Origin: Cacajao melanocephalus
Lineage: Eukaryota; Chordata; Mammalia; Primates; Pitheciidae
Direction of reading: 5' to 3'
DNA: 64,000 nt
Assembly (NCBI GenBank): GCA_963573385.1
Contig: CAUYLG010033144.1
Span: forward strand, 1 to 64,000
A model generated the notes under the pieces. The model was not told where the DNA came from and did no database searches. It saw nothing but the letters and a program-made list of their open reading frames with translations. Positions 55,381-64,000 of this stretch are shown here, in pieces; position 1 is the stretch's first letter, and every line of letters begins with the position of its first letter. The position numbers and the translations under genes are program-made.

Positions 55381-55621
55381 ATAAATGAGTAATCCCAGGA
55401 CACAGGGCTAGTCTCTGGGGCTATAGAATTTGAACTCAGATGTCCTGACCCCAAGTCCAGAGCTTCTTCCACTGGCAAGAGTTATGTGAAGAGGATGCTG
55501 TTAGTAGAGGAGCGGGGTCACAGTCCCACGCTCTGACAACCTGCAGCAGCGTCACCAGGACAGGAGCTGCCAATGCTGTACCTCCTCCATACCTCTGCAG
55601 CCCTTCTGAGAATGGTCAATC

Positions 55622-55949
<328 letters not shown>

Positions 55950-56574
55950 TGAGAAAGTCTTCACAGTTGTATTGACAATGGCATTGAAAGCATTAAGAAG
56001 AAACATTGGAATTGAGATAAATAGAAACTTTTTTTAAGCTGCTCTGTCCAACAGCTTAGGCCAGGTTAAGTTTATGGTAATTAACAACCCAGAAATCTCA
56101 AGGGCCTCCAACAGCAAATGGGTCTTTCTTGTCCATCTCAGGTGTGGGTTACGGGCTGCTCCAGGTCCGCTCCAGCCGGAGCTGGAGTGGGAGGAGCAGC
56201 CCCTTGTCCGGGCCCCAGGAGGACTCAGCCGAGGCAGTGGGGCGGGAGCTGGACCTCCGAAGCTGTCAGAGCTTCTGCCTCAGCACAGGAACTGGCAGCT
56301 GAAATCATATTTCTGTCAACAGTGTATGCATACTGGTTACTAGAAATTTCTAAATATCTGGCCATTGAGGAGATGTTTGGGAAAATGAAAAATTAGTCTG
56401 AGTAAGTGAGGAGATCACTTGATAAAGGGCCTCGAACTCAGTTCTTCAGCCGCCTCTGGACGTTGAAGTATTTCACTACTGGAGGAAAAGTTATTTTGAG
56501 GTTCTGTTTTTAAGCACGGGTTTGGCTGGATGATCCTGTTTTGACTTTTTAACCTTTCCCTCTTTTGTTGACAG

Positions 56575-56827
56575 TGTCATCAGCAAGGTGGTCCCCGCCC
56601 CCGAGGCCAAGCCGGCACCCTCGCTGAACAGGCCGAAGACCCCGCCGCCGGCCCCTGCGCCCGCCCCTGGCCCCGTGCTCGTGAGCCCCGCGCCTGTGCC
56701 GCTGCCGCTGCTCGCCCAGGCCGCCGCGGGCCCTGCCCTGCTGCCCTCCCAGGGTCCCGCCGCCTCCGGGGCCAGCGCCAAAGCCCCCGTGCGCAGCGTG
56801 GTGACTGAGACGGTCAGCACCTACGTG
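56575..56827 (+). CDS. TAF3: TAF3 Pro/Ala-rich linker exon
   Basis: This 253-bp exon starts by completing the split Ile codon and reads VISKVVPAPEAKPAPSLNRP, then a Pro/Ala-rich run (PPPAPAPAPGPVLVSPAPVP), an Ala/Leu patch and RSVVTETVSTYV. This is the flexible linker between the charged middle of TAF3 and its C-terminal PHD finger. The length is 1 + 84 codons, so it ends in phase 0 and joins directly to IRDEWG. The acceptor is TTGTTGACAG and the donor GTG/GTACGT. It is much more GC- and CpG-rich than the surrounding intron, which comes from Pro, Ala and Gly codons ending in C or G. Confidence 0.96.
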
Positions 56828-56949
56828 GTACGTACCTGCCACCCGGGTGGTTAGCAAGGAGACGTTTTCAGTTCAAGACAAGGGTGTGCTCAGAATCACT
56901 ATCGAATTTCAGAGACATTTCTCTTTAAAATTGTGTCATTTACTTAATT

Positions 56950-57093
56950 ATTTTTGAGACAGGGTCTCCCTGTGTTGCTCAGGCTGGAGTAAAGTGGCCC
57001 AGTCATATAGCTTACTGCAACCTCAAACTCCTGGGCTCAAGCAATCCTCCTGCCTTAGCCTCTCAAAGTGGTGGGATTACAGGACTGAGCCAC
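56950..57093 (-). mobile_element. Alu left-arm monomer
   Basis: Reverse-complement single arm: GAGACAGGGTCTCCCTGTG to GGACTGAGCCACTGCCCC. It lies 120 bp after the exon 5 donor. Confidence 0.85.
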
Positions 57094-57115
57094 TGCCCCC
57101 GCCCCCCCCCCCCCC
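57094..57115. repeat. Poly(C) run
   Basis: About 20 C residues with one G interruption, at the head end of the preceding Alu arm. It is a G-run on the other strand. Confidence 0.9.
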
Positions 57116-57138
57116 ACCAGACGCATTTGTTTCTTTCC

Positions 57139-57418
57139 TTTTTTTTTTTTTTTTTTTTTGAGACAGAGTACCCAGGCTGGAGTACAATGGCACAATCTCG
57201 GCTCCTTGCATCCTCTGCATCCTGGGTCACAGAGATTCTCCTGCCTCAACCTCCTGAGTAGCTGGGATTACAGTTGCTGCCACCATGACTGGCTAATTTT
57301 TTGTATTTTTAGTAGAAATGGGAGCCAAGCTGGTCTCAAACTCCTGACCTCGGGTGATCTGCCTGCCTCGGCCTCCCAAAGTGCTGGGATTACAGGCTGA
57401 GCCACTGGTGGCGCCCAG
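57139..57418 (-). mobile_element. Alu with small deletions
   Basis: A reverse-complement Alu after a 22-T run. The CTCTGTCGCC segment near the start and part of the TTTCACCATGTTGG segment are missing. Confidence 0.9.
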
Positions 57419-57420
57419 CC

Positions 57421-57724
57421 CTTTTTTTTTTTTTTTTTTTTTTTTGAGAAGGGATTTCACTCTGTCACCCAGGCTGGAGTGCAGTGGTATGATCTCTGCT
57501 CACTGCAGCCTCTGCCTCCCAGGTTCAAGTGATCCTGCCACCTTTTGAGTAGCTGGGATCGCAGGCATCTGCCACCACACCTGGCTGTTTTCTGGCTGGT
57601 TTTTTTGTGGAGATGATGTCTCTCTGTGTTGCCCAGGCTGGTCTCAAACTCCTGGGCTCAAGCAGTCCTCCCACCTTGGCCTCCCAAAGTGCCGGGATTA
57701 CAGGAGTGAGCCACCATGCCTGAC
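57421..57724 (-). mobile_element. Alu, full length
   Basis: A reverse-complement Alu after a 24-T run, from GAGAAGGGATTTCACTCTG to GAGCCACCATGCCTGACC. It directly abuts the preceding Alu. Confidence 0.92.
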
Positions 57725-58068
57725 CTATTAGTACATTTCTTTAAAGGAGTTTTGGAAGGAACTCTTAAAACTGTGATCATCAAATTGGTCCATTCAGGGA
57801 ACAATCATTGTACCTATTTAATTGAGGCATCATCACCCCCAAATGGGTTGATCAGGAAAGATTTTGTACTTAACCTCTTCGACCTTCATGTCTTCATCTG
57901 TAATTAAGGAATTTGTGTTAAACTCTCTAATTTCAGTTGAAAATGTAACAAGGGGTGTAACAGTAATCTCTGTGGTATGTTCTAGCTCTGAAAGTCTGGT
58001 TTTCCAGTAGATCTTTGAGCTAACTCACTCCCTGGAGATGAGTCCAGTTGGAATAGACAAGTTGATAG

Positions 58069-58394
58069 AAAGCTTTCTGGATGTGCATGGTGTCTCCCGC
58101 CTGTAATCCTAGCACTTTGGGAGGCTGAGGCAGGCGGATCGCATGAGCCCAGGAGTTGAGACCAGTCTGGGCGGCATGGTGAGACACTGTCTCTGCAGAG
58201 AATACAAAACTGAGCCAGGCGTGATAGCCTGTGCCTGTAGTCTCCACTACTCGGGAGGCTGAGCTGGGAGGATCAACCGAGCCTCGCAAGGTCAAGGCTG
58301 CAGTAAGTTGTGATCACACCGCTGCACTCCAGCCTGGCTGACAGAGTGGAACCCTATCTTTAAAATAAAAATGAAAATTTTTAAAAAGCTTTCT
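58069..58394 (+). mobile_element. AluJ, full length, with 10-bp target-site duplication
   Basis: An old Alu (58079-58384) with GATCGCATGAGCCCAGGAG and a diverged tail TTTAAAATAAAAATG. AAAGCTTTCT lies on both sides (58069-58078 and 58385-58394). Confidence 0.9.
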
Positions 58395-59913
58395 ACCTCA
58401 TGAAGAGACACTTGGTGGGCAGAGGACAAAATGTGTGATTTAGATGACATACAAAGGCTAGAGAGCAAAAAGGCAGGTTTTGTCACTGCCTAATAGTGTG
58501 ATGTTGGAAATGCCACTTAAATTCCGTTACCTCCGGTGTCCCCATTCATAAGCTACCCAGAGGTTGTTTTACAATGATTAAATGAAATAAGGTGTTTAGA
58601 ACTCAGTAAGCTGTGAGGTGTTTGGTGTGAATTACTGGGGATGCTGTGGCGAAGTTCTTGTGGAGCACACAAGAGTCTCAGCCTTCTCATTTCAAGCAAG
58701 GTCAGCCAGCAGCAGGACTGGCCATACTTGGGAGCTTTGGGGCATAGGATGTTGCACCAGCCTTGGCTACTGGACAGCGGGTACGGGTGACTGCTGGTTC
58801 TCACTGTTGTTACATTTTCTCCTGAAATTACAGAGGGTCAGAGATGTAGTTTCCCACGGATTTCTCTGGGAAGTTTTCCTGTCAATGTGGTTTGCCTTTG
58901 TAGAGTTGCCTTGAAGGAAGCCTGTCAGTAGAGTGAAACATACATGCACCACCAATGCACCTGTCACACACAAAGAAAGCCTTTTTAAAAAACATATCTA
59001 GTCAGTCTGGTATTTGAAAGCCTAGGAAGAACTATCCCTTACCAAATAAGCCGAATGATGTAATGTGTTCTGTTACTGTAAATACTTTTGCAATTATCTT
59101 TTTCTTTTTGCTGGTGTTGAATGCCCATCAGTGAATCACTTCTTCCAGGATGGCTCTGTTCGTGTGAAGTTTGAGGAAGTGGTTAATAGGATGTGCCCTC
59201 TTTAGAACTGCGAAGTTAAATAAAGTCAACTCCAGAGTACACAAAATTTGTAGCAAAATAATGTTGAACCTTGTAGCTCTTTGGCCTCTCAATTCCCCTT
59301 ATTTCATTTGCCCTTTAGTTGATTGTACTTTACTAAAAATGTCATAAAGGGAATGGAAAGTTACTTAGTAACGACTCTTTTATATCCTTGATCTTATCAG
59401 CTTGTTCAGGAGAAGGGCTTGGCTAATAAGTAATAAGGTGGTGCATGCACATTTGGCTGTATGTATTAATTCCATGCCTGTGAATGCGATTGAGAAAACC
59501 ACATATAAAGGGGAGCGCTGTAGCTTTCAAAAAATCAGTTGTTACCACCATAAAGACCCAAATCAGTAAGAATTTATGTTTTTTGTTTGTTTGTTTTTAT
59601 GAAAGGGGCTACAGGTCATATTGTTCACAGAGATGATTCTAAAATGTTTGTTTTTTATGACTTACAACAGAAAGCTTAGAATATTCATTAGAATATTGAA
59701 CACGTATCATTGAACACTTATCGTTTTTCTGTTTCATGATTCTAAAACAGTGATGACACTGATCATGGTGTTAATGTTAAGTGCTAATCTACTGTATCTT
59801 TTAGTTTAATGTGCCCGTTTATCCAATTAGCAGTAGAAAGTAATTATTCTGATCTGGTCTCTGTTTTTTTCCCATTCCTTCCGTTTTTCCCGCTCCTGCT
59901 TTGCGAACATCAG

Positions 59914-60020
59914 ATCCGAGATGAGTGGGGCAATCAGATCTGGATCTGCCCTGGGTGTAACAAGCCTGATGATGGGAGTCCAATGATTGGTTGTGATGAC
60001 TGCGATGACTGGTACCACTG
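59914..60020 (+). CDS. TAF3: TAF3 PHD finger, first half
   Basis: This 107-bp exon encodes IRDEWGNQIWICPGCNKPDD, GSPMIGCDDCDDWYH and two bases of a Trp codon. These are the first two zinc-binding Cys pairs (CPGC, CDDC) and the His of a C4HC3 PHD finger. In TAF3 this finger binds histone H3 trimethylated at Lys4 and helps TFIID bind active promoters. The Trp before CPGC and the Met two residues before the second Cys pair (W868 and M882 in human numbering, from memory) form the methyl-lysine pocket, and the Asp residues that contact the H3 tail are present. The donor CTG/GTGAGT follows. Nothing in this half suggests loss of function. Confidence 0.98.
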
Positions 60021-60809
60021 GTGAGTGCCCAGGGCGCCCTGCCGGCCACACTCTCAGGCAGCATCCGCTGCTCCTGAGACGAAGCATTCACAGAGTAGAT
60101 TCCCGCCTTTGGACTGATGCAGGGCTGCCCCGGGGTCAGTACGTGGAGTCAAATCACAGAGCCTGTGAAAATGCAATTCATTGCAAAACCCAAGAGTCCT
60201 CAGACTATTGTTATTCACCCCAAATCTGAATATTCTGCTTAGCTTATCTATCCTTCTTATTAAAATAATACTAAAAGGAGATGCAGAGGTGTCCCTGGCC
60301 TTGCTTTCAGGTGATGTTGCGTAGGAGCTGTAGCACTGGCCAGAACCACGCAGAGGCAGCCCCTTTGTAAGGGTGGTACACACTGCAGGACGAAAGACTG
60401 CTTGTCTGTGTTTTAAACCTCTTCAACAGTTCCTAAAAACTGAAACGCTCATTCAAAATTTGTGCAGATAGTCTTGCGTTAGCTTTAAAATGTCAGATAC
60501 AAAACGAATAGCAATCTATTCAGTTATGATATGTGATATCTGTAAGATAAAGACAACACGGTGGCTCAGAAGACTCCGATTCCTGGCTGAAAGGAAGAAT
60601 GAACTAATGAATCTCAGCGGGGGCTGGAAAGGAATCCTCTATAGTATCACAGTCTGCCTGCCCAACAATAGTGCTACGAGTTAGTGCTGCTTGACTTTGA
60701 TTTTGGGTAAACGTGTCGTAGACTTTAAAAAAATTACTTTAAAACATAGAAGGAGAAGAATAGATGTATATGTAGAAGTTGCTGATCTGCACTTGTCTTT
60801 CCCATGTAG
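60021..60809 (+). other. TAF3: Last TAF3 intron, within the PHD finger
   Basis: A 789-bp intron, GTGAGT to CTTTCCCATGTAG, that splits the Trp codon after YH. No repeat or RNA gene was recognised inside. Confidence 0.93.
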
Positions 60810-60924
60810 GCCCTGCGTTGGAATCATGGCTGCACCCCCAGAAGAGATGCAGTGGTTCTGCCCCAAGTGTGCAAACAAGAAGAAGGACAAAAAGCACAAG
60901 AAGAGGAAGCATCGAGCGCACTGA
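60810..60924 (+). CDS. TAF3: TAF3 PHD finger second half and C-terminus
   Basis: The last coding exon completes the Trp and reads PCVGIMAAPPEEMQWFCPKC, then ANKKKDKKHKKRKHRAH and TGA at 60922-60924. It supplies the last three zinc ligands pattern of the finger (PC and CPKC) and a strongly basic tail that may aid nuclear import or nucleic-acid contact. The basic end RKHRAH matches the family C-terminus as I recall it. Together the five exons give 2387 coding bases in one unbroken frame, which is strong support that the gene is intact in this part. Confidence 0.98.
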
Positions 60925-61691
60925 CAGCGCCCCAGGGTCAGGGTCAAGTGGGGTCAGCTTGGGCTTCTCCCTGGCGCCCCAGGAAAGGAGCTGGTGCAAT
61001 TCTGCCGCCATACCCACCCCCAGGTGCCCATGGATGAAGAACCCGGGAGGACTGAGGCAGGAACACACCTCGAACCTAGATTGTTCACTCCCGAACCGCG
61101 TTGGCCTGTGGCTCCATGGCCAGGCGACGGAAGGAAACTCAAGCGGAGGCGTGGCCTGGGGGCTGCCCCTCCTCCTCTAATACCAGTGACAAGTATTATT
61201 AATAAAAGGAGCGTACATCTTCCCTTTGACTTCCTTTATTTTCTCCAGGGCCTTTTCATGGAGGTATTAGATGAGAAGATAATGTGCAAACTGCCTCGAC
61301 TGTAATTTAAGGATGATAGAGTCTGTATACAGTTTTCAGCCCCATTCCCTCTATAGTAAGATAATCATAATAACATAAAGGAAAACTCCAGTTGGAGTAC
61401 TGGTAAATATTTTTGTGATAAGAATATATGAAGCTTCCCTCCTTCCCCCGTTTTTAGTACTAACATGTAAAATGTTCAGGCTTTTGTGAAATACCTTATA
61501 TTTTTTAAGAAAAAGGTTTCTATCATGTCCTGTTTGCTTTTGTGCAAATTATTTTTGTTTAATGTATTTTATATCTTTGTTGCATTCTAATTTTCCCTTC
61601 TTTAAACTGCTGGAGTCTCTTCTCACTGCTTGTACATTTCATCAACTTGTATAAAAACTCTTCGGACTAAAAGATTGCCCCTAATGTAAAT

Positions 61692-61697
61692 AATAAA
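61692..61697 (+). terminator. TAF3: Candidate proximal poly(A) signal AATAAA
   Basis: AATAAA is followed 15-45 bases later by T-rich and GTGTTT-containing sequence, the usual arrangement for cleavage near 61715. Confidence 0.65.
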
Positions 61698-62777
61698 TAT
61701 TTATGAAGTAGTTATTTTTTAAATTTTTATCGTGTTTAATTCTGGCTTTCTCTGAAATCCATTGTGATTTCAGCGATGTCTGTATTGACGCTGACAGAAA
61801 CAAAGAAGGCTGGAGGAAAAGCTATCGTTCAAAGACATTTCCCTTGAGCTGAGCCTGTGCAGTGGCTGAAAAGATCATTGGGAAAAGGGCCCAAGCAGTT
61901 GGCAATTTGAAGGAGAACAAGGCAATTTGAATTTCTACTTTATGATTTGAAGTTGTTTTGTTTGTTATCTATTTTGTTTTTGTAAATTTCTTTGACAGAC
62001 TTTTACTAAAAGGACATGTAGTTTCCATGAAAGTTAAAAAAAAAAAAAAGCCCACATATACTGTAGCATTTTGTCTTTATATTGTTTTATTTCTACAAAT
62101 CTGTTCATTAATATTGTGCTTTAAGGCTGAAATGAAGTATATTATGAATTTTTTTAAGAAAACATCAAATTTCAGGGTATCATAAAACTTTATTGTATTA
62201 TTATACTGCCCACTATTTATTATATGTTATAGATGTCTGAGAGGTAAACGAAATATTTTATTTTTAATGTTAAAAAAAACATCAAATTTAACTTTATTAG
62301 CATATTTTAGCAACTTTGGAATAAATATGGACTTTTACTTGTTTTTGAAATAATTCTAGTGTGGGCCCATGTACTAGATCTCTTGGATACTAGAATATGG
62401 GCTTTGAACCGAATACAAATATATTACTAAAAAATGTGATTTTTTAAAATGCCAAGAAAATTGATATCAGTATATGAATTAGTCATATTTGAAAACATTG
62501 TGTGGTTAGAGAAGTGCGGTTTTCTGCCATGAATGTGAAATTGCAAATCAGTGGAAATGGAGTCGCCCTCTTCAGAGTGCAGGGTATCATCACCCTCCTT
62601 GTTCAAGAAGCCAGAATTTTTCTATCCCTGCAAAGAAACAAAGCGTCTATGTTGAGATATGTGGTTTTTTGTTTTATTAATTTGAGATCATTCTAAATAC
62701 TTTATACAATATTTTCACATGCACAAAAATGCGCGTTAGTGCTTTTTGGAGAGGGGTGAGGGGTGGGGGAAGTGCAA

Positions 62778-62783
62778 AATAAA
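62778..62783 (+). terminator. TAF3: Candidate distal poly(A) signal AATAAA
   Basis: AATAAA is followed by a T-rich downstream stretch (62800-62830), suggesting an alternative cleavage site near 62800. Confidence 0.55.
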
Positions 62784-62800
62784 GATTATTGGCTATTTCA

Positions 62801-63116
62801 TAGTTTGCTTTTCCATTTTCTTTATTTAGGATTTAGTTCCTTGAGGCATGGTCCATGATCTGAAGTTGCCACGTTTAAGTGAGCAGGTCATGCAGCTGAA
62901 ATCAGAATGGAGGTGAAATCAGAATAACTTTCCCCCCAATCTTGCTGTCTGAGAGACTTGAGCCAATGCTACATTTAAGGAATTTCAATCAGTTTGTTGT
63001 CCCTTGCTATTTCATGGTTGCTTTCCTAAATCCAGTTCATGATTTTATAAATGGTCTCTGCAATAATAAAACCAAAGAATCATTTTCAGGGGGCTGGAGA
63101 GCTGGAGGGATTAGTA

Positions 63117-63147
<31 letters not shown>

Positions 63148-64000
63148 GTGAGCCAGATCCAGCCCAGGTCACTAGAGACCAAAAATTGTCGCCATCTTAT
63201 GACTGTTCAGTGGCCTGTGTGAAACGAACTGGCGGTCTCAGTCTCTACTGGGTGGCTGGCTGTGACGCCAACCAAGGGAAGTTCAAGAAACTGCAAAAAG
63301 AAATGTGGATTAGAAAATAAAACATCTATGTTCCAAAGAAAAAGTTAGAAAGTTGGGTGTAGTCATTCTCCAGAAAGTAATACTGAAGAAAAAAAAAAGC
63401 AACGTACAAATACCACAGACAAATGGAGATTAACTTAACTTTCCTTAATGAAGTCAAGCAAAACTGGAAAAGAAAAGCCTATATTGGGTGAGAGAGGAGA
63501 GAGTTAAGTGAGGAGGATGATTTAATCAGGAGAAAAAGCTTAGGGGCCCAAACATTAGGAAAAAATGGGTTTTGACTTTTGAGGGAGAAGGAAATCGCAA
63601 AAGGCAGCAGCAATTTGAGGAACTACTCTAACAAAATTAGATGCAAAGGAATGAAAAGTATTTCCCTTTAGAGGGTTTGCAGTTTTCCAGTTGAAGCAAA
63701 ATCCTGACCCGTTTTAATTTAGCACAGCACTACTATCATTTGAATAGCACCAATACTTTATAAAGAGAAGTAGTGGGGTGGGCTGGGGTGGGGGGAGAGA
63801 TTGTCCTGGCTAGTGATTTTACTGAGGGAGATGGTATTTGAGAAACAGACCCTCACTCATGAAACCGAGACTCTCTTCTGGTGTGATAATCTGCCGTCAG
63901 AGCCAGATGGAACTGGCAGAGCTTAATTTCTGTGGCTGACAAGGTGTTTCTCTTCCAAAGGTGTCTACAGTGAGGCACAGTGAGGATCTTTATCCCCTGA
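62801..64000. other. Flanking DNA downstream of TAF3
   Basis: No gene, full repeat or RNA gene was recognised. In primate genomes the next gene in this direction is GATA3, tens of kb away, but nothing of it is visible here. Confidence 0.6.

Larger units (their letters stand above)
56828..59913 (+). other. TAF3: TAF3 intron between linker exon and PHD exon
   Basis: A 3.1-kb intron from GTACGT to an acceptor with a long pyrimidine tract (59868-59900). Its first kilobase is three Alu units in a row in reverse orientation with a C-run between the first two, followed by an AluJ at 58079. 58400-59900 has no feature that I recognise. Confidence 0.88.
60925..62800 (+). other. TAF3: TAF3 3'UTR (two likely ends)
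   Basis: The sequence after the stop codon continues in the last exon. AATAAA signals lie at 61201, 61692, 62320 and 62778. The one at 61692 is followed by a T-rich and GT-containing stretch and would give a 3'UTR of about 0.8 kb; the one at 62778, with T-rich sequence after it, would give about 1.9 kb. A Pumilio-type site TGTAAATA overlaps the 61692 signal (61685-61692). No interspersed repeat was seen in the UTR. Confidence 0.75.

Noticed and set aside
56491..56857. Minus-strand Gly/Ala-rich open frames opposite exon 5
   Set aside because: Expected from the GC-rich Pro/Ala codons of the real exon; no other support.

Overview
The window is vertebrate nuclear DNA, almost certainly from a primate. 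Alu elements of the J and S classes lie every 1-3 kb, there is a long L1 copy of primate type, older MIR and L1M fossils, and spliced genes with GT-AG introns. It is not bacterial, viral or plasmid DNA. The one protein-coding gene is the 3' two thirds of TAF3 (TATA-box-binding protein associated factor 3, a TFIID subunit) on the + strand. From memory a few exon 3 residues differ from human TAF3, so the source may be a non-human primate; only an alignment can settle this.

Layout: 1-3228 is an antisense L1 with an intact-looking 5' end and broken ORF1 and ORF2. 3229-11318 is the rest of the intron before the big exon. Five coding exons follow: 11319-13147, 24151-24233, 56575-56827, 59914-60020 and 60810-60924. 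Their phases fit exactly and together they give 794 residues plus a stop codon. The histone-fold exons lie upstream of the window. The 3'UTR runs from 60925 to about 61.7 kb or about 62.8 kb, depending on which poly(A) signal is used. 62.8-64.0 kb is downstream flanking DNA with no gene that I recognise.

The protein part shown has an acidic start, an SP/TP-rich disordered region, a short motif present twice (TIEASIDAVI and TMDASIDEVV), two long Lys/Glu/Asp-rich charged tracts, a Pro/Ala-rich linker and a C-terminal PHD finger split by the last intron. In the known family the PHD finger reads H3K4me3 and anchors TFIID at active promoters.

The introns hold about thirty Alu copies or arms (two Alu-in-Alu nests, several with clear target-site duplications), MIR fossils, ancient L1M sequence and many microsatellites. 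I found no previously undescribed system. The points most worth a second look are the inverted Alus around the frame-shifting exon 4, the duplicated ASID motif, the close inverted Alu pair at 47.4-48.4 kb, and the L1 5' end upstream of exon 3.
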